Positions 35,958 through 48,920 of a stretch of DNA of 64,000 nt are shown in pieces. Below the pieces are notes generated by a model. It searched no databases and was not told the DNA's origin. It saw only the letters and a program-made list of their open reading frames with translations. How positions within the stretch are numbered: the stretch's first letter is position 1; each line of letters begins with the position of its first letter. The position numbers and the translations under genes are program-made. The DNA is taken from the NCBI GenBank assembly GCA_013399895.1, contig VXBA01000662.1:434001-498000 (forward strand). Reading direction: 5' to 3'. The stretch is from Serilophus lunatus. Its lineage: Eukaryota > Chordata > Aves > Passeriformes > Eurylaimidae.

Positions 35958-38900
35958 TGAGATGGCTTGTCTCCTCTGCCCTAAGCCCAGAGACTATGTT
36001 ACTGTCACCACAGGAAAACAGTATGACCATGGATGGAGACAATGAGTGTTTATTTTCAGAGTTTGTGCTGATTTTGCACCTAATTGATATGTAAGAAATC
36101 CAGAAAATCGTAAATAAAAACTGAATTTTCCTTTTCCTAAAACAAGCTCTTAAAATGGAACTTGACTTAGATCTGAGACAAAAAGCCAAGTTTTTGAAAG
36201 AGATGAAGCATGCCCTCATGTGGCAATATTTTTTCCTTATAATACCTGTTTTGTTTTTAATACCCAAATAATCTATTACAACGAGTTATGTCATGACATC
36301 AGAACTGGCATACAGAGCGGGTGTTGTGATATAAAGCTGGCATATACACAAAATTGTTTGGAAATAATAATGTAGAGTCTAAATCTCTTGTTAATTCAGT
36401 CCCTGCGTGAGTGCTTTTATTCTCAAATAAGGCTAGCTCCACATCGGAATTCTCAAATAAACAAAGGTGTGAATTAAAACTTGTCCTGTTCTCGGCTCTG
36501 AGGGAAAGCTGCTTTCCACAACTGAGGGTAAAGTTTAAAATTGCTACAAAGTGGACAACTTGGTTTGAAACCAGAATAACTGATCTTGAAGTAAATTTTA
36601 AGCTAAACCAAAATTAACTGAAAATTAAATACACATTCACAGACCTGGCCTCAAAAAATGTTGTTATTGAGGCAGTAGAACTTTCTCACGTCTATATAAG
36701 CCCTGTAACTATGTAGATAAACCTTTAGAAACTTGGCTTTGCTGTGAATGTTACATTTTTGACACATAAAGGTTGGATTTTAAAACCCCAGAGGACATTT
36801 CGCAGCTTGGTAAATCAGGAAGTTCTACTCTTTCCTGACACAGCATTGTCTGCTTTTACTGTAGATGAATTTCCTTTTTTTTTTCTTCCCTGAACTTAAA
36901 CAGTAAATGTGATTTATAGAAATCACTGGGTCCTAGCAGCTTATTGGAACTTTTTATAGCATCGTTTTTGTGTGACTACAGATGGATTGGTATCTTTCAT
37001 CCAGAGTACCATAGGGAGAGTAAAGATAAAGATGTATAATGATCATGGGAAGCCTGGTTGGGAAGTGTGTGATGGATGCCATCAGGTTTTAAACGTCAGG
37101 GAAGCATTTGAAATCCCAGTCTCCAGTCTGCTGTCTGATCACCGTTTCCATTGACTCACTCTTTACCAGATTTTTGGCAAAATGGAGGCAAGGATACTGC
37201 ACTCCATCATGGAGCAAACCCACAGCTCTATCTCCCTCCAATGCACAATTTGTCTTCTGAGGGATGTGCCAAGGGCAAGGCTTTCTGCATGGGGCATCTC
37301 TGACTCTCCTGAAGCAGCTTGTCACCACTGTCACTCAGCAATCACCTGTGCCACAGGTTCCCCGAGGTTCTTCCTTGCATAGCCTTGCAAAGTTTGTAGG
37401 GTCAGCTCAGCTGAAGAGCAGTTGCTTGCTCTTCTTGTCTTCCTCTCTAGCCCCCACTCACCAGTAATACAGGCAGCTCCGTGCTGTGCTGAGGGAAGTT
37501 TCCATGGGGTCAGGAGAAATGAGAAAGTCTGGATGCAATGGGCAAACCTTGACTCTGCTGGAGGGGCCTGAATGTGTGTGGTCTGAATTTTGGGTGCTTG
37601 AGCTGGAGACTTTGGATATTGGTATGGATAGCCAAGTGGCTTTGAGAAGACTACAGGCTTAATAAGAAATCTCTCCCCTAGGGTCTCACTGACTTCAGCA
37701 AAATCCTTCCTCAGAGGCAGCTTCATTCATTGAATTCTCAGTGATGCTCTGCTATTGAGTTCCTTTTGAAAAGGTTTTGTGCTGTGATCTGCTGGCTGCT
37801 TATTTAACTGGTGCTGCTTATGGACCTCCACTAGTTGTTGCACGTCTTGTAATTTTTAAGGGTTTATTTCAGCTCCTGTGTGAAGTGTAAGGAAATGGAT
37901 GATTAGCAAAATTCTTCTCAGTATTTTAGAAGCATTAGTAAATGTTGAATAAAGGGCAATCACACTGTTGTTTTCATGGGAACTGTGAAAGAAAGACTGC
38001 TAACATTAGATGCAATCCTGGTCTTAAAGTCACAGTTCTTACACATGGATTTTTGCACTCTGGTGCAGAAACTTGTATGTGAGAATGTGTGCTTGTAATG
38101 AGCCAAGTAATTCAGCACCACAAGAATCCCACCAACTTTGTCTCCAAGCTGGTAATGAACACGGGCCTGGACATGTCCAACTGATGTGTTTGCCTGCAGA
38201 AATTATCTTGCACTATTTACCACCAATGACAGCAATATCCTTCAGATGTTGGGTTTGATGCAGTAAATTTAAGTGCCACTTGTGCCCTGCTACCTCTTCT
38301 TGCTCTGCCCTGGACTGATCATAGCTGTGTTTGGCTATCTGCTACTCGGCCAGAGACATCTCTTGTCTGGAAAAAGGTGAACTGGGCATCTCTGTGGGAG
38401 AACTTGAGTCAGCCTCCAGCATTTAGTCCATCCCTGTGCCTTCCTGCTGTTTTGCATGGCCTCAGTACCTAACCCAGTGCATTTCCAGCTAGCAGTGGTG
38501 TGTCTGAGTAGTGCTGATGTCCCTGCAGCAACTGCATGGAGGACCAGCCTGGTGTGTTTGGAGCAGAGATGCTTGCTGACGTAGCTGACTAGATGAACTG
38601 GTTGACTAGTTAAATATTGGTGGCCAAAGAACTTGCAAAGCTGCTTTGAAGAGGTGGGTGGGTCTCAGCCACATCCCCACTGGCTTTTGTATTTGTCCTC
38701 AAGACTGATTTCCTTTTTCTGTACACCCTTTGCTTTCTGCTGTTTTGCTTTTTTGGCAGGAGATGTTGGCCAGTAGGTTGTGACAGGCTGTCAGAAATGG
38801 ATGGAGACCTCTGTTGGATGAACAAAGCCTATCTATTCTTTGTCCATCCTGAACACCCCAAAGAAGGTAGGGGGTACCCAGTCACGTTCCTGTTGCTCAT

Positions 38901-40489
38901 CTTTCAAACTGCAGAGAAGAGTCACAGTGGCACCCCAGGACACACCACCCTGGAAGCATCGCTGTGAGACTCATGGCAGCATCTCAGCTGGTGGTTTTCA
39001 GATGAAGAGCACTTAATGCCGTGGATATGAGAATTCTCTCTAAACCCCTTTTCTCCAAGCCCTTCAGCAATTTTTTTATGCTTTTTGTTCAGATACATCT
39101 GAAACAGGTATTACAGGGTACACAGCTCCTGCCCCTCCCTCCTGCAAGGCTGGGGGTGCAGGGCAGGTAGCTCCCTCCTCCCTGAGGGGCTTCACCCATG
39201 CGTGCTTCCCGAGTTGGGCTTCAAGCTGTTTGCAGAAATGCCATATTGACCATTTTTACTTCTTGTCATACACCAGTGTCCCCTGGCTGCTTTCCCACAG
39301 ATACAACGCGCCATGCCAGCAGGATGTCAAGGTGGCAGGGGGACGACAGCTGCTGGGGATGGTGGTGGGGGGAACAACTGGCTGCTGCTTCAGGCCCGAT
39401 TCATGGGGGAGATGCTGGATGGAGAGGGAGGGGGCAGGAGGGAAGAAATGCCTCTGAGAAGGAGCTGGGCCACCACGCTTGCCTTCCTCCAAGTCCATCT
39501 GCCCCTGCTCATCAAAGGCAATGTTTGCATGGCTGCCTGAGGCTTTGATGCACACAGGCAGATGCCAGTGAGGTTTAATCCAGCTGGCTCAGGTACTGGG
39601 AGGCAAGGAATTGCCACCTCAACCTTTATTCACCTGAGCAAGTGCCGGGTGAGCCTGAAAAGCTCAGGCTGAGAATGGTGGCATTGCAGCAGAAGGCACA
39701 GGTTTTATCTGACACTGATCCTGGCTGGCAGCTCCCTTGTGAGGGATGGGCTGCATTGCAGATGGTCCTCCAGGTGGATCAGGCCACCTCTGAGGTCTGC
39801 TCAAGTTGCTGGTCTCTGAGGGGCTCCATCTTTGGCTTGCAGGAGAAGGAGCACTTGTCTGGGTCAGGGGAAACCCTGAGGGCCCTGAAGCATGTGGCCA
39901 GGTCTGTTCCTCTTCCAGAAGGTCCTACAATGGCAGGAATATTGTATCAGGAGGTGACTTAGGCAGTACTGTGAGTTTTCACCGCACACAGCCCACCCTC
40001 AGCTGAAAATTTGCATAAATATCTTTCCAAGTAATGAGTTTTTTCTAAATAGAAGTAAAATCACGTGAGAGGCAGGGAGGGGTGTTTATGGGAAAGGCAA
40101 GTCTGCTATGTTGGGATCTCATGTGAGAAATTGGATTAATACTGTCCACAAAAGTTAGACCATGAATTTGAAAGAGTCTAGTTGAGGAAGTTCCTTAGCA
40201 CCAATGCACTGATCTTGATATTTTTGACCTGACAAAGTCAATTAATGCCAAGAAGCAGATTCTGTGTCCATGGAAGGGAGAAGAAACCATAAAGCCTTGT
40301 GAAACCTCTTCAGGACACCTCCACATGAGCCTAATGGACCAGAGAGATCCCTACACAGTATAAAGATGAGTGCTGTTGAAGACTGCAACCTTAAAACCCA
40401 AGAGCCACCCACTCTCTTTTTGAGGAGGAGTTTGAGGAGGTGGGGGGGAGGCAGGGGAGTAGGAAATTTATTGAGTTATCCATTTACAG
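35958..40489. other. Gene-free stretch
   Basis: No gene recognised. Open frames at 37331-37726 (minus) and 39198-39548 (plus) lack known motifs and overlap other frames. The GC-rich patch at 39.1-39.6 kb is not CpG-dense enough to call an island. Confidence 0.6.
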
Positions 40490-40650
40490 TCTTCTCCCCT
40501 AGTGGCTCTCAGAGCATTTTCCAGAGGATGCTATTATTCTTAGCCAGGCTTATCCCATGGGGAAACTGAGGCTCAGAGCAGTAAGATGACTGATCTGTGG
40601 TCAGTGCAAAGTCTGGAGAAAGACCTCACTGTCTTGGATTTCTGCTTGAT
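40490..40650 (-). repeat. MIR SINE relic
   Basis: On the plus strand CCCATGGGGAAACTGAGGCT (about 40553-40572) is an almost exact copy of the reverse MIR core. It is followed by CAGAGCAGTAAGATGACTGA, a GGTCAGTG block and a TCTGGAGAAAGACCTC stretch at the right spacing. Upstream, TGCTATTATTCTTAGCCAGG fits the MIR 3' part. This is the best preserved of four MIR-like elements in the window. MIRs are tRNA-derived SINEs spread by L2 machinery and predate amniote radiation. Confidence 0.75.
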
Positions 40651-41563
40651 AGTTGCTACCAGTTAAGTTATAAGCGATATAAAAATGTCTGTTCTGCTCT
40701 CTTTAGTTAGAAATCACTGTTTCTGAGGGGAAGCAGGTAGAGTGGGAATCAGTAAGTCCTGCTGCTGCTACTTTTCCTTATTAGTCAGCCTGTTAGTTCC
40801 CTTTTACCATTTACATGTGGTCACTTGATACTAGCAGCTGCCCTGAGACATCTCTATCTGTCACATTCTTTTTTTTTTATTTCAGTGTCCAAAGGTTTAA
40901 GTACACCACAAAAAAAGCAACCAAACAAAAAACCATGCAAAACCCACATTCGTGCCAGGTTCAGTTCTAAACATGTCACTTTAATGATGTCTAAACTACA
41001 CAGCAATGATGTGAGCAAAACACTGATGAGCAAAACACTGCTATCTTCTAGCCACATTTGTTTTCCCTGTCTCCCAGAGCAGTATAGTCACCCGGGGAGA
41101 ACTGCGTGTTCTACTTCACTGCTGTAAAGCTATTATGGGTATGAAAAGTTCCCATTAATCTGCTCCACACATGGATGTTTCTGGATAAAGTTCAGTAGCC
41201 AGATCCCTCTTTCTTTGTGCGCATCAAACGAAGCAGAAAAACGCCTCCAATTTAAAGACACCAAATGAATAACCAAATAGATGAGATTAATTTTTGTTTA
41301 ATCCACGTGGGCAGTGAAGCCAATGGCCAATGTTTGTGTGTGGACTTCTCCCAGGAGTTCATTACCAGCCAAGTCTGTAATAAGTTAATGCAGAGATTCC
41401 ATGGAAATAGGGGGTTAATTATATGCAGAGGATGTTGGCCAATGTACAGCTCTGAACAACAAAAATAGCCCAAGTCTTCTGTTTTGGATGTGGAATCAAT
41501 TAACAAGGTCCATGACATGTACCAGAATTAGTTAAGATAGTTGTTGTACTATAAGGATACTTC

Positions 41564-41585
41564 TTTTTTTTTTTTTTTTTTTTTT
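41564..41585. repeat. T homopolymer (22)
   Basis: Uninterrupted run of 22 T, the longest homopolymer in the window. On the minus strand it is an A tract, but the flanking sequence shows no recognisable retrocopied gene. Confidence 0.95.
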
Positions 41586-42167
41586 CTAAAAAGCTGAGAA
41601 AATAAGTGGATAATGGAAGGCGAGATATGAGACTGGTAATAAAACACTGGACTTTGGCCTGGGGCCAAGTCAAGCTTTTCAATGGGTCTGAAGTTTGGAC
41701 AGCAGCACAGTTTGAACTGGTTTTCACTAACTGTCCAAAAGGTTACACCGTAATAGACGAAGAGGTTGCTTTTAGTTTACCAACTCCCTCTTCTCTGCTG
41801 CAAGAGTGTTATGGTGCTAAAATGCCATAGTCATTAGACTGATGGATATCAGCATGTGGTGCATCGGGCTGCAGATTCAACTCTGAAATATAAAAAATTC
41901 TCCTTGATGCTGGTTGGCACAAACCTAATTTTTTTCCTCCTTTCCACATCTGGCCTTAATATAAAATGTGTCTTTCTGCGCCTTTTTTTTTTTTCCCCTT
42001 GCCACATCTTTAGACATGGCTTCTTTAAAAAAACCAGTGTCACTCCCCTTCCCCTATATTTCTAGGTTTCAGAATTAATTGTGTATATATGTGTGGTAGT
42101 TTAGTAGTGCAGCTTGGGAACTGAATTGAGCACAGCACTGTACCTTTGCAAAGGGTTGTTGTTTCAC

Positions 42168-42182
42168 AAAAAAAAAAAAAAA
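42168..42182. repeat. A homopolymer (15)
   Basis: Uninterrupted run of 15 A followed by a purine-rich GAGGAGAG stretch. Confidence 0.95.
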
Positions 42183-45100
42183 GAGGAGAGAAAGACCAGA
42201 TTACTTTTATTTCCCCTCAGTGTTCAGAGCTGTGAAACACACTTTTGGCTGTTACAACCTTTCAAAGAGACTCTTAAACAGGTAGAATACAAATTTAAAA
42301 GAAAAAGATCTGACCCATTTTCAGCACATTTCACTTTAAAACAAGTTCTGGGCATGCTCCTAGCATTTCTAAAGTCCCTCAACTCCTCAATGGTTTTTTT
42401 TCCCACCTTCTTCCCCCAGCTTGGTCCCTAAAGCCATTAATTTATTCCTAGAAATTATCTACTTGTTTGTTGTGTTGTGTTTTGGTTTGTTTTACACACA
42501 GAAATCCTCAGACCCAAGCAAAGAGTGTTTCAGAAAAATGCTGCAAGACAACCCAATTTTGAGGCAAGTGTCCCTGATAAATTCTTGGCATGAGAGAGAA
42601 GTGGTGGAGGCTGGGGCCACTGAATCTCCATAGAAATCGCAGATGGTAAGATTTTTTTAACTAATTAGTGGTAATCCTGAGTAACTCTGTGGGCTGTAAT
42701 TTGTGGGTTTTCCAATAGATTCTGTGTTCAGCTCCTCACAGAATGCATGGACCCCTGGATTTTATCACTCATGGGCTCCTGGAGACTGTCTGGCATGGTT
42801 TGGAGATCTGAGGGGCTTGAGGTAAAGTGCCTCTGCAGTCCTCTGCTTCTGCTGACAAGCAAGCATCATCACTAGCTGTTGTCCCAAAGATACTTTGGGG
42901 GATCCAGAATGCAGGCTAGGGCAAGGGCAGGATGGACACCCTTGCCCATCTGGTGTGAGGAGGCTGTCTGTATGAGGGACTTTCGTGTGCTATGCTGGAG
43001 AAATGGAATGTGATCAGCAGAGGTGGTGTGGGGACCACCCTGACCTCTCTCCTGCCTGCCTGGCTGCTCAGGGTTAAAGTGTTACCAGGAGAAGTGGCTT
43101 CAGCCTTTATGCAGCAGATCTGATGTGACCATTGCCTCCCAGGGGCACCTGGGGACAAGGTCAGAACAGTGGGAAGGGAAGATTCTTTCTGTGTCAGCTC
43201 TTCAGATAGACAGGAAAGTGGAGGCAGGGGAGGCCAGACACGAGGAAGTTGTGATAGCTGGGCTGAGGTGACCAGCCTGTGCCTATGAGGTTGATGGGGA
43301 GACACAGAAGCTGTGGGGCTTGTTAGTCAGGGTCCCAGCCTGCCAAAGGAGCCCACAGTAAGTAGCATGACTTCTTAGCCATTGAGTGTGAATGGCCAAT
43401 GCCTTTATTTTGCCTGTAATACCAGGGACAGCTTCAGGCACTGTGTTACAGGTGCACCAAGAATGAACACCAGCAGGCAACTCCCCTGGCGCCCCTGGTA
43501 CCCACCAGGTGTTACAGCAGGAACAAACTACATCTGCTCTCTGGCTTGCCAAAGTTTAAACGGAAAATGTATATCTCAAGTACCAGAGCACCACTCCCTC
43601 AGTTATATCCTGCAACTGGTTCATTTAGGGTCATAATCAAACAAAATGGGAACATCCATCCCCATTCATGCTGTAAGAAAATAGCTTTTTTTAAAAAAAA
43701 ATTTTCTGAACTATCTGGTGAGTGCTATAAGAGAGGGTCTTTACTGTCTCTGGATCTGTTGTTCTTAGTTCTTCCTTGTTAGGTAGTACCATGTTCCATG
43801 CCTTTATCTAAACCGAAACTCTTCACAGAGCAAGAATTGAGGATGGCTGCCTAATTCCTCTGTAACCAACCCAAGCAAGGAAGTATAATTATGATAGTTA
43901 TCACTGGAGGATGTTTCAAAGGGAAGGCATGCTAGACACTCTGACTAAGCACTTGATTTTTTTCCATCAAATTACTTCCAGCCTAGCAGCTAGCTCAATG
44001 TACATAATAGCTCTGTTGACTTCAGTGAGGTCCTTCAGCTAAGGTCAGCTGAATACCTGCCTCATGAGAGCAGGCCACAGAACATATGCAAGATGTCATG
44101 GTATAACCTCATCCATTCTTTTCTCCTTCTGCTGCAGACCCCCACTCCACTGATTAATTGTCAGCATTTGGCCTTTTATAGTTTTAAATAAATCAAGTTC
44201 CATCTGACTTTACTCTTAAATCACTCCTTCATTTCCCTTTTAAAATTCAGATTTTTGTTCACACTCAAATAAAAATATATATCAATATTTTATAATTTCT
44301 GCAGTGTATCCCCAGGCAGAAATCACATTGTAATAATAAACTGGCTAGCTTGTTTTAACAGCTCCTGTCTTTTGGCTTTATGCAACACTGCAGGTGTGAT
44401 TCTAGTAGCAATACTGTAGGTGTGAACTATTATGTTAGTGTAATAGGCTGTACTTTATTGTGTTTTATTTCTTAATTGGCCTCTTCCATAAGGATTCTGC
44501 AGTTGTTACTGGGAACTAATGCCAAGCTTTTTCATGAAAAGAGTGGTACTTTTTTGTGTGCGTATTTACTAAGGTCAGTAATTTCAGTGCATGACTGACT
44601 TTGGGAAATGAAGGAAAGATGTCATTAAATGAATTAAGAAAGTGCTTACTAAGTCCTTAATAAAAAGCAGGACAATCTAAAAGATGCTCCTTGTTACACA
44701 TAGATACTTCTAACCCAAAAGAGCCCTTTGGGAAAACAGCTGGCTGAGCTTTCTGGCAAAGGAAGCCCTTTCCCATGTTCAGGGGATTCCCAGGTGGTGG
44801 GCAATACCTCTGGGTGCTTTCCCTCTCTGTCCTTCCCACCGCTTTACTTTTTCAAAAAAAAAAGGAAGATCAGAGTTGTCTTCACAGCAACACACAAGCC
44901 CTGATCTCCTTGCCAGCGTACCCCTAACAGGAGCACACGCTTGAGTTGCTCTGTGCAGGGAGACCAGCCTCCCCCAGCCATGTGGACTGCCTGAAACAAC
45001 AGGGATATGGGCAGCCCTTCAGAGCATGTGCAGATCCTGCCACTGTGCCTGGAAATCGAAGGGGCAGAGAGAAGTCTCAGGGGTACCCAGGTGTCCCACG

Positions 45101-45807
45101 GATGCCTCTGCTGCTTGGAACTTGAGACACCTTCAATATGTCCAGGCACACTGCGGTGCAGGGACCAAGTGTGTTTTTCAATGTTTGAAGTAATGAAGGC
45201 TGCTGCTCCTATGAGTCACTCCAATTCCCACCATGTACTCTTGCTAAATGATTTCCACCTCTGCTACCCTGCGCTCCCCAGCACTGTGCCCACTTGTGCC
45301 GCTGAAGTTCATTTTTGGCCTCACTTCGTTTAAGCCTTTTTATGTATGTCTGGAACTGCAGGTTTAGCAGGGAGATCTGTATTTGCTTTCAGCTGGATGA
45401 AATCTTTATGCCTGGCATCTTGTTTGCAGGGGTAGAGGGGTAGGTGATTTCCGAAGTGGGATCTTCATCATGCAGAATAGGAAACTTTTGATTTTCCCTT
45501 CTTGTAATCCTGTAATCTTGTAATTTTCCAAAACTATTTACCAAAAGCAGGGCTGGGAAAAAGCTACAAATTATGAATGCTGATATAGATTTTGAAGTTA
45601 CAGGGTTTTGCTTGGTCCCCTCAAAACTGCGAGGCTGAATATGTGCTGAATCCTACTGTGTTTTACCAGGGATCAAACTGAATATGTGCAGAGCTGAAAG
45701 CCCAGTGTATGGATGCACCATTAATGTTTGGGTTAATAGGTGTTAGCCACGCACAGATTGTTCTTTTCTACACAAAAAGTGTAGTACTTGTGTCTTCCTT
45801 TTTCCAG

Positions 45808-46103
45808 GTCTCACTATGTCCAACCTAAAGAAGATGAGCATGTTTGAATTGTGTTTACACTGTCTGGACAGGAAGAGAGGATTCATCTCTTCCATGAAGG
45901 TCTCAGTCAGGTTTGTGCTGAAGTGGGTTTCCACCATCTGGGATCTACCCAAGAACTACATCATACTCCTAGAGATAGGAAAACTTCATGAAGAGAAGAC
46001 TTTGAATCAGGAGTCTGCTGTGCATTGCAACATTTATCATCATATCTTCAGTGTTACTGCAAATCCGGGCACAGTGCGAAGTGATTCTTTCTCTTATCTT
46101 TGA
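45808..46103 (+). other. Exon-like open segment
   Basis: A strong acceptor (pyrimidine tract 45790-45805 then CAG, AG at 45806-45807) is followed after 8 bases by an ATG with A at -3 and a 95-codon open frame to a TGA. The peptide is hydrophobic-basic in its middle (SSMKVSVRFVLKWVSTIW) and matches no family I know. There is no donor before the stop. It may be chance or a terminal exon of an unknown transcript. Confidence 0.15.
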
Positions 46104-46570
46104 GGAAATACAATGTGCTCCAACCATGCTGACTCTGAAAGTCAGCTCTGCCCTGTTTTGGTCCATGTGAATTGTCAGGATTTTTGAAAAAAATCAACAA
46201 ACCTCAGCACCATAACCTACCCAATTAATTCTGAAGTACTTTGGGAACCATTCAGAGGTTTTTTCATTTTTTTTTCACCTTACAAAGCAACATAAAACTC
46301 CTTGAGGTTCTGGAGGTATGTACTGAGTTACAAAGAAGCTGAAGGCAGTAAGAGAGGTGGAACATGATTAATAACTGCCAAATTACAGGGAACACTTTAA
46401 AATCCCTTAAATCCCTTGAATCTCTTTCCTCCCCTACTTTGTCCTGGCAACTAGGACACGAGCCTTTATCTAAGCTGTCTTTCCCTGAGGCAGTCCCTTC
46501 ATTTGCGATGGGACATGATTTGAAGCCACAGCCAAGCTGTTCAGAAACTTCATGACAAAGTCCTGACATG

Positions 46571-46587
46571 AAAAAAAAAAAAAAAAA
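46571..46587. repeat. A homopolymer (17)
   Basis: Uninterrupted run of 17 A followed by a GAGAGCGAGA stretch. Confidence 0.95.
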
Positions 46588-48599
46588 GAGAGCGAGAATG
46601 GGTGAGCTGCAGCACAGAGGATCACAGGAGGGAGTAGCTGGTATATGCATGCCAGCCTCACAGTCCTCAGACTTTCATCATGGGAACCACAGCTTGACTG
46701 CCAGATAAACCACCTCCTTTTGTATTCATAATTGGAAAATATCTCTGCAGTAGCTCTAGCAATTGCTCTGAGACAAAAGAAATAGAAAAACTTTTCTTGC
46801 ATCCTTAGCATAACAGGTGTTTTTACAAACAACAACAAAAAAGATTGATGGCACATTTTCTTTCGGCCTTTTGCTATATCTCTGCTTTGTGTCTGAAGTG
46901 TTTTCTTTGTCAAAGAGATAAGCAGAGGCAGTCAACTCTTTACTGATTCCCAACAGTGGTTTTAGGTTTTTCAATATTAAGGTTGTTTTCTTGTATACAT
47001 TTCAGTACTGTTTTTTGGTTTAGATTGCATACGGTAACTGTATTTATTTTGCTGCCTTGTTGCCTTTTGCATAAAAATGTAAGAAGTTTATTTCTCATTC
47101 TGTTTAATGTGAAGGCCTCAATCTCAGAGTAAATTATAGAAGAAAACTCAGTTAATCGAACATTAAGCAAAATGAATGAAGTTTGTATGGTGCCCTGAAG
47201 GTCATTAGACTCATGGTCTGAGCAGCTGCCAAGGGGAGTGAGTTCCAGGGTGGGACCATTCATCTGAGAAATCCCTGTTGCTGTTGCTGGACTTGGAGGG
47301 GTCGAACGTGGGAGCACACTGCAGGCACCTCTCAGCTGAGCTCAGCTGCCGTGGCTGGATGTGGGGTAGGACCTCATCCCTTCTCACTCTCCTGGTCCAG
47401 AGAGCTCTGGAAGCAGAGGAGAGGGCACATCCTATCCCATGGGAAGGCAATAGGGACTTGCCCATCGCCCCAGATGCTGCTGGCTGCTTCCTGTACTAGC
47501 TGTGGAGTGAACACTGGCAGACAGTTGCTGTGAGTTAGGGCTGATGAAAGGGTCTATGGACTACTGCTACAGTGAAAGTCTGGAAATGGTACAGAGTCAA
47601 GAGGTGCAGCAGGCAATGCAGAGTGACCAATGGTCAGCTATGTGTCCTCTAAGCTGCTTTCCATCTCACAGGTCTTTGTCTCCCTATCAGAGTGATGCTG
47701 TGGAGGGGCACTAAATAAAGTCATTAAGTGAAAACTATTAAGGGCAAAGATGAAGATGTGTCTGCATACCCATACATTCTTATTCATGAATGTAAAGCAG
47801 CATGTCAAGCCTTCCTATAGAACAGTTTATGTATCTGTGTGGCAGTCTTGATATTTTATTCCTCATCTGTGCCATAACTGCAGGAGTCCTTTATGCCAGT
47901 GTAGACACCGATCTCGCTGCATGTTGGAATTACAAAATATATGACAGAGCTGTAATAACAAAAATGTGTATTTTCTGAAAAAGTAGAAGTTTGCTGGAGG
48001 AAGAGTTTTCCGAAAGGGGGCTAAGTTTACAGATCTAAGTCATTCAGGCCTTTTTACTTCTGAAGTTGACACACACATGCACAAACACACAGGCTCTGGT
48101 ATCTATTTCATGGACACATTCTTCCCATCTCAGTGTGTAAAGGTCTTGAAAGCAATAGCTACTGGCAGTACCCCAATTCAACATATCTAATAGGTCCTTT
48201 CCAGTTTCAAAATCACTAAGGACACACATGGCCAAATGAAAGCAGGGCTTAAACTACCTTCCTGTCAGAAGCAATGAAATAAACTGTCTGTTCTTGTGGG
48301 CTTGATTTGTGGGTTCTTTGTTTTTAGCCTTGGTTTGCTGACTGCATCTCAAGAATTGTGTTGCTAGAGCAACTTTGCTAACCTAACTCCTGTGAGTAAC
48401 TCCAACAGTCTGCAGGACTTTTCAAAATCTAATAATACACTACAGTGAGTTTTCATTGTTTTCCAAGTTTTATGGATTAATAGGCTGCAGGTGGAGAGGA
48501 AAAAAAGAGTAGATTTGATTCTTTGCAAACTACCTCTGACTCAGTGGATCTGCTCAGATTTAAGAGGGCATGGCCTGCCTACATACTTAGAGCAGATAA

Positions 48600-48690
48600 T
48601 TTGGATCAGCACCAAATGCCTAACTCTACTGACTTAAACACAGCATTTCCAATTTACATCACTTCTGTGTCTGAACCCGATGTTACGTAT
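48600..48690. repeat. Possible old amniote palindromic repeat, second copy
   Basis: AACTCTACTGACTTAAACAC (about 48620-48639), followed by CCAATTTACATCACTT, resembles the other arm of the palindromic amniote repeat suggested at 28905-28990, of the form 'aactccattgacttcaatgga..gatttacacc'. Divergence is high and the identification is from memory. Confidence 0.35.
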
Positions 48691-48831
48691 TTAGACATGT
48701 AACCAGAGAAGGGTCATTGGCTCCCTTCAGCTCAACACTCGACCTCCTCTGTGTTTGTATTCATTTGTGTGTTCAGAGATTTGAAAGTATATATATAAGC
48801 ACAAAATAGCTATGTTTTCCTGTCTGCTTAG

Positions 48832-48920
48832 GTGCGAAATCTGTTGGGGAAAACTTTTTGATGCAAACAACCACTGGAGGAAACAAATGCCTCAAAAGCA
48901 GTCCTTCTGGTTTGTACCTG
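48832..48920 (+). other. Candidate 89-bp exon
   Basis: TTTTCCTGTCTGCTTAG|G at the 5' side and CTG|GTAAGG at the 3' side are both good splice signals on the same strand at exon-like spacing. One frame is open through the whole segment and encodes a Cys/Trp/Gln-rich piece (CEICWGKLFDANNHWRKQMP); the other frames have stops. I recognise no protein family. No neighbouring exon could be linked to it. Confidence 0.2.

Noticed and set aside
41564..41830. 22-base T run as the tail of a minus-strand retrocopy
   Set aside because: No gene-like sequence or polyadenylation signal at the right distance on the minus strand and no target duplication seen.
42502..42645. 144-nt segment between ACACACAG and ATG|GTAAGA
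   Set aside because: The acceptor lacks a good pyrimidine tract and the open frame stops 12 bases before the donor.
44005..44060. CTGTTGACTTCAGTGAGGT, similar to the old palindromic amniote repeat
   Set aside because: Only about 20 bases resemble it, too little to call a third copy.
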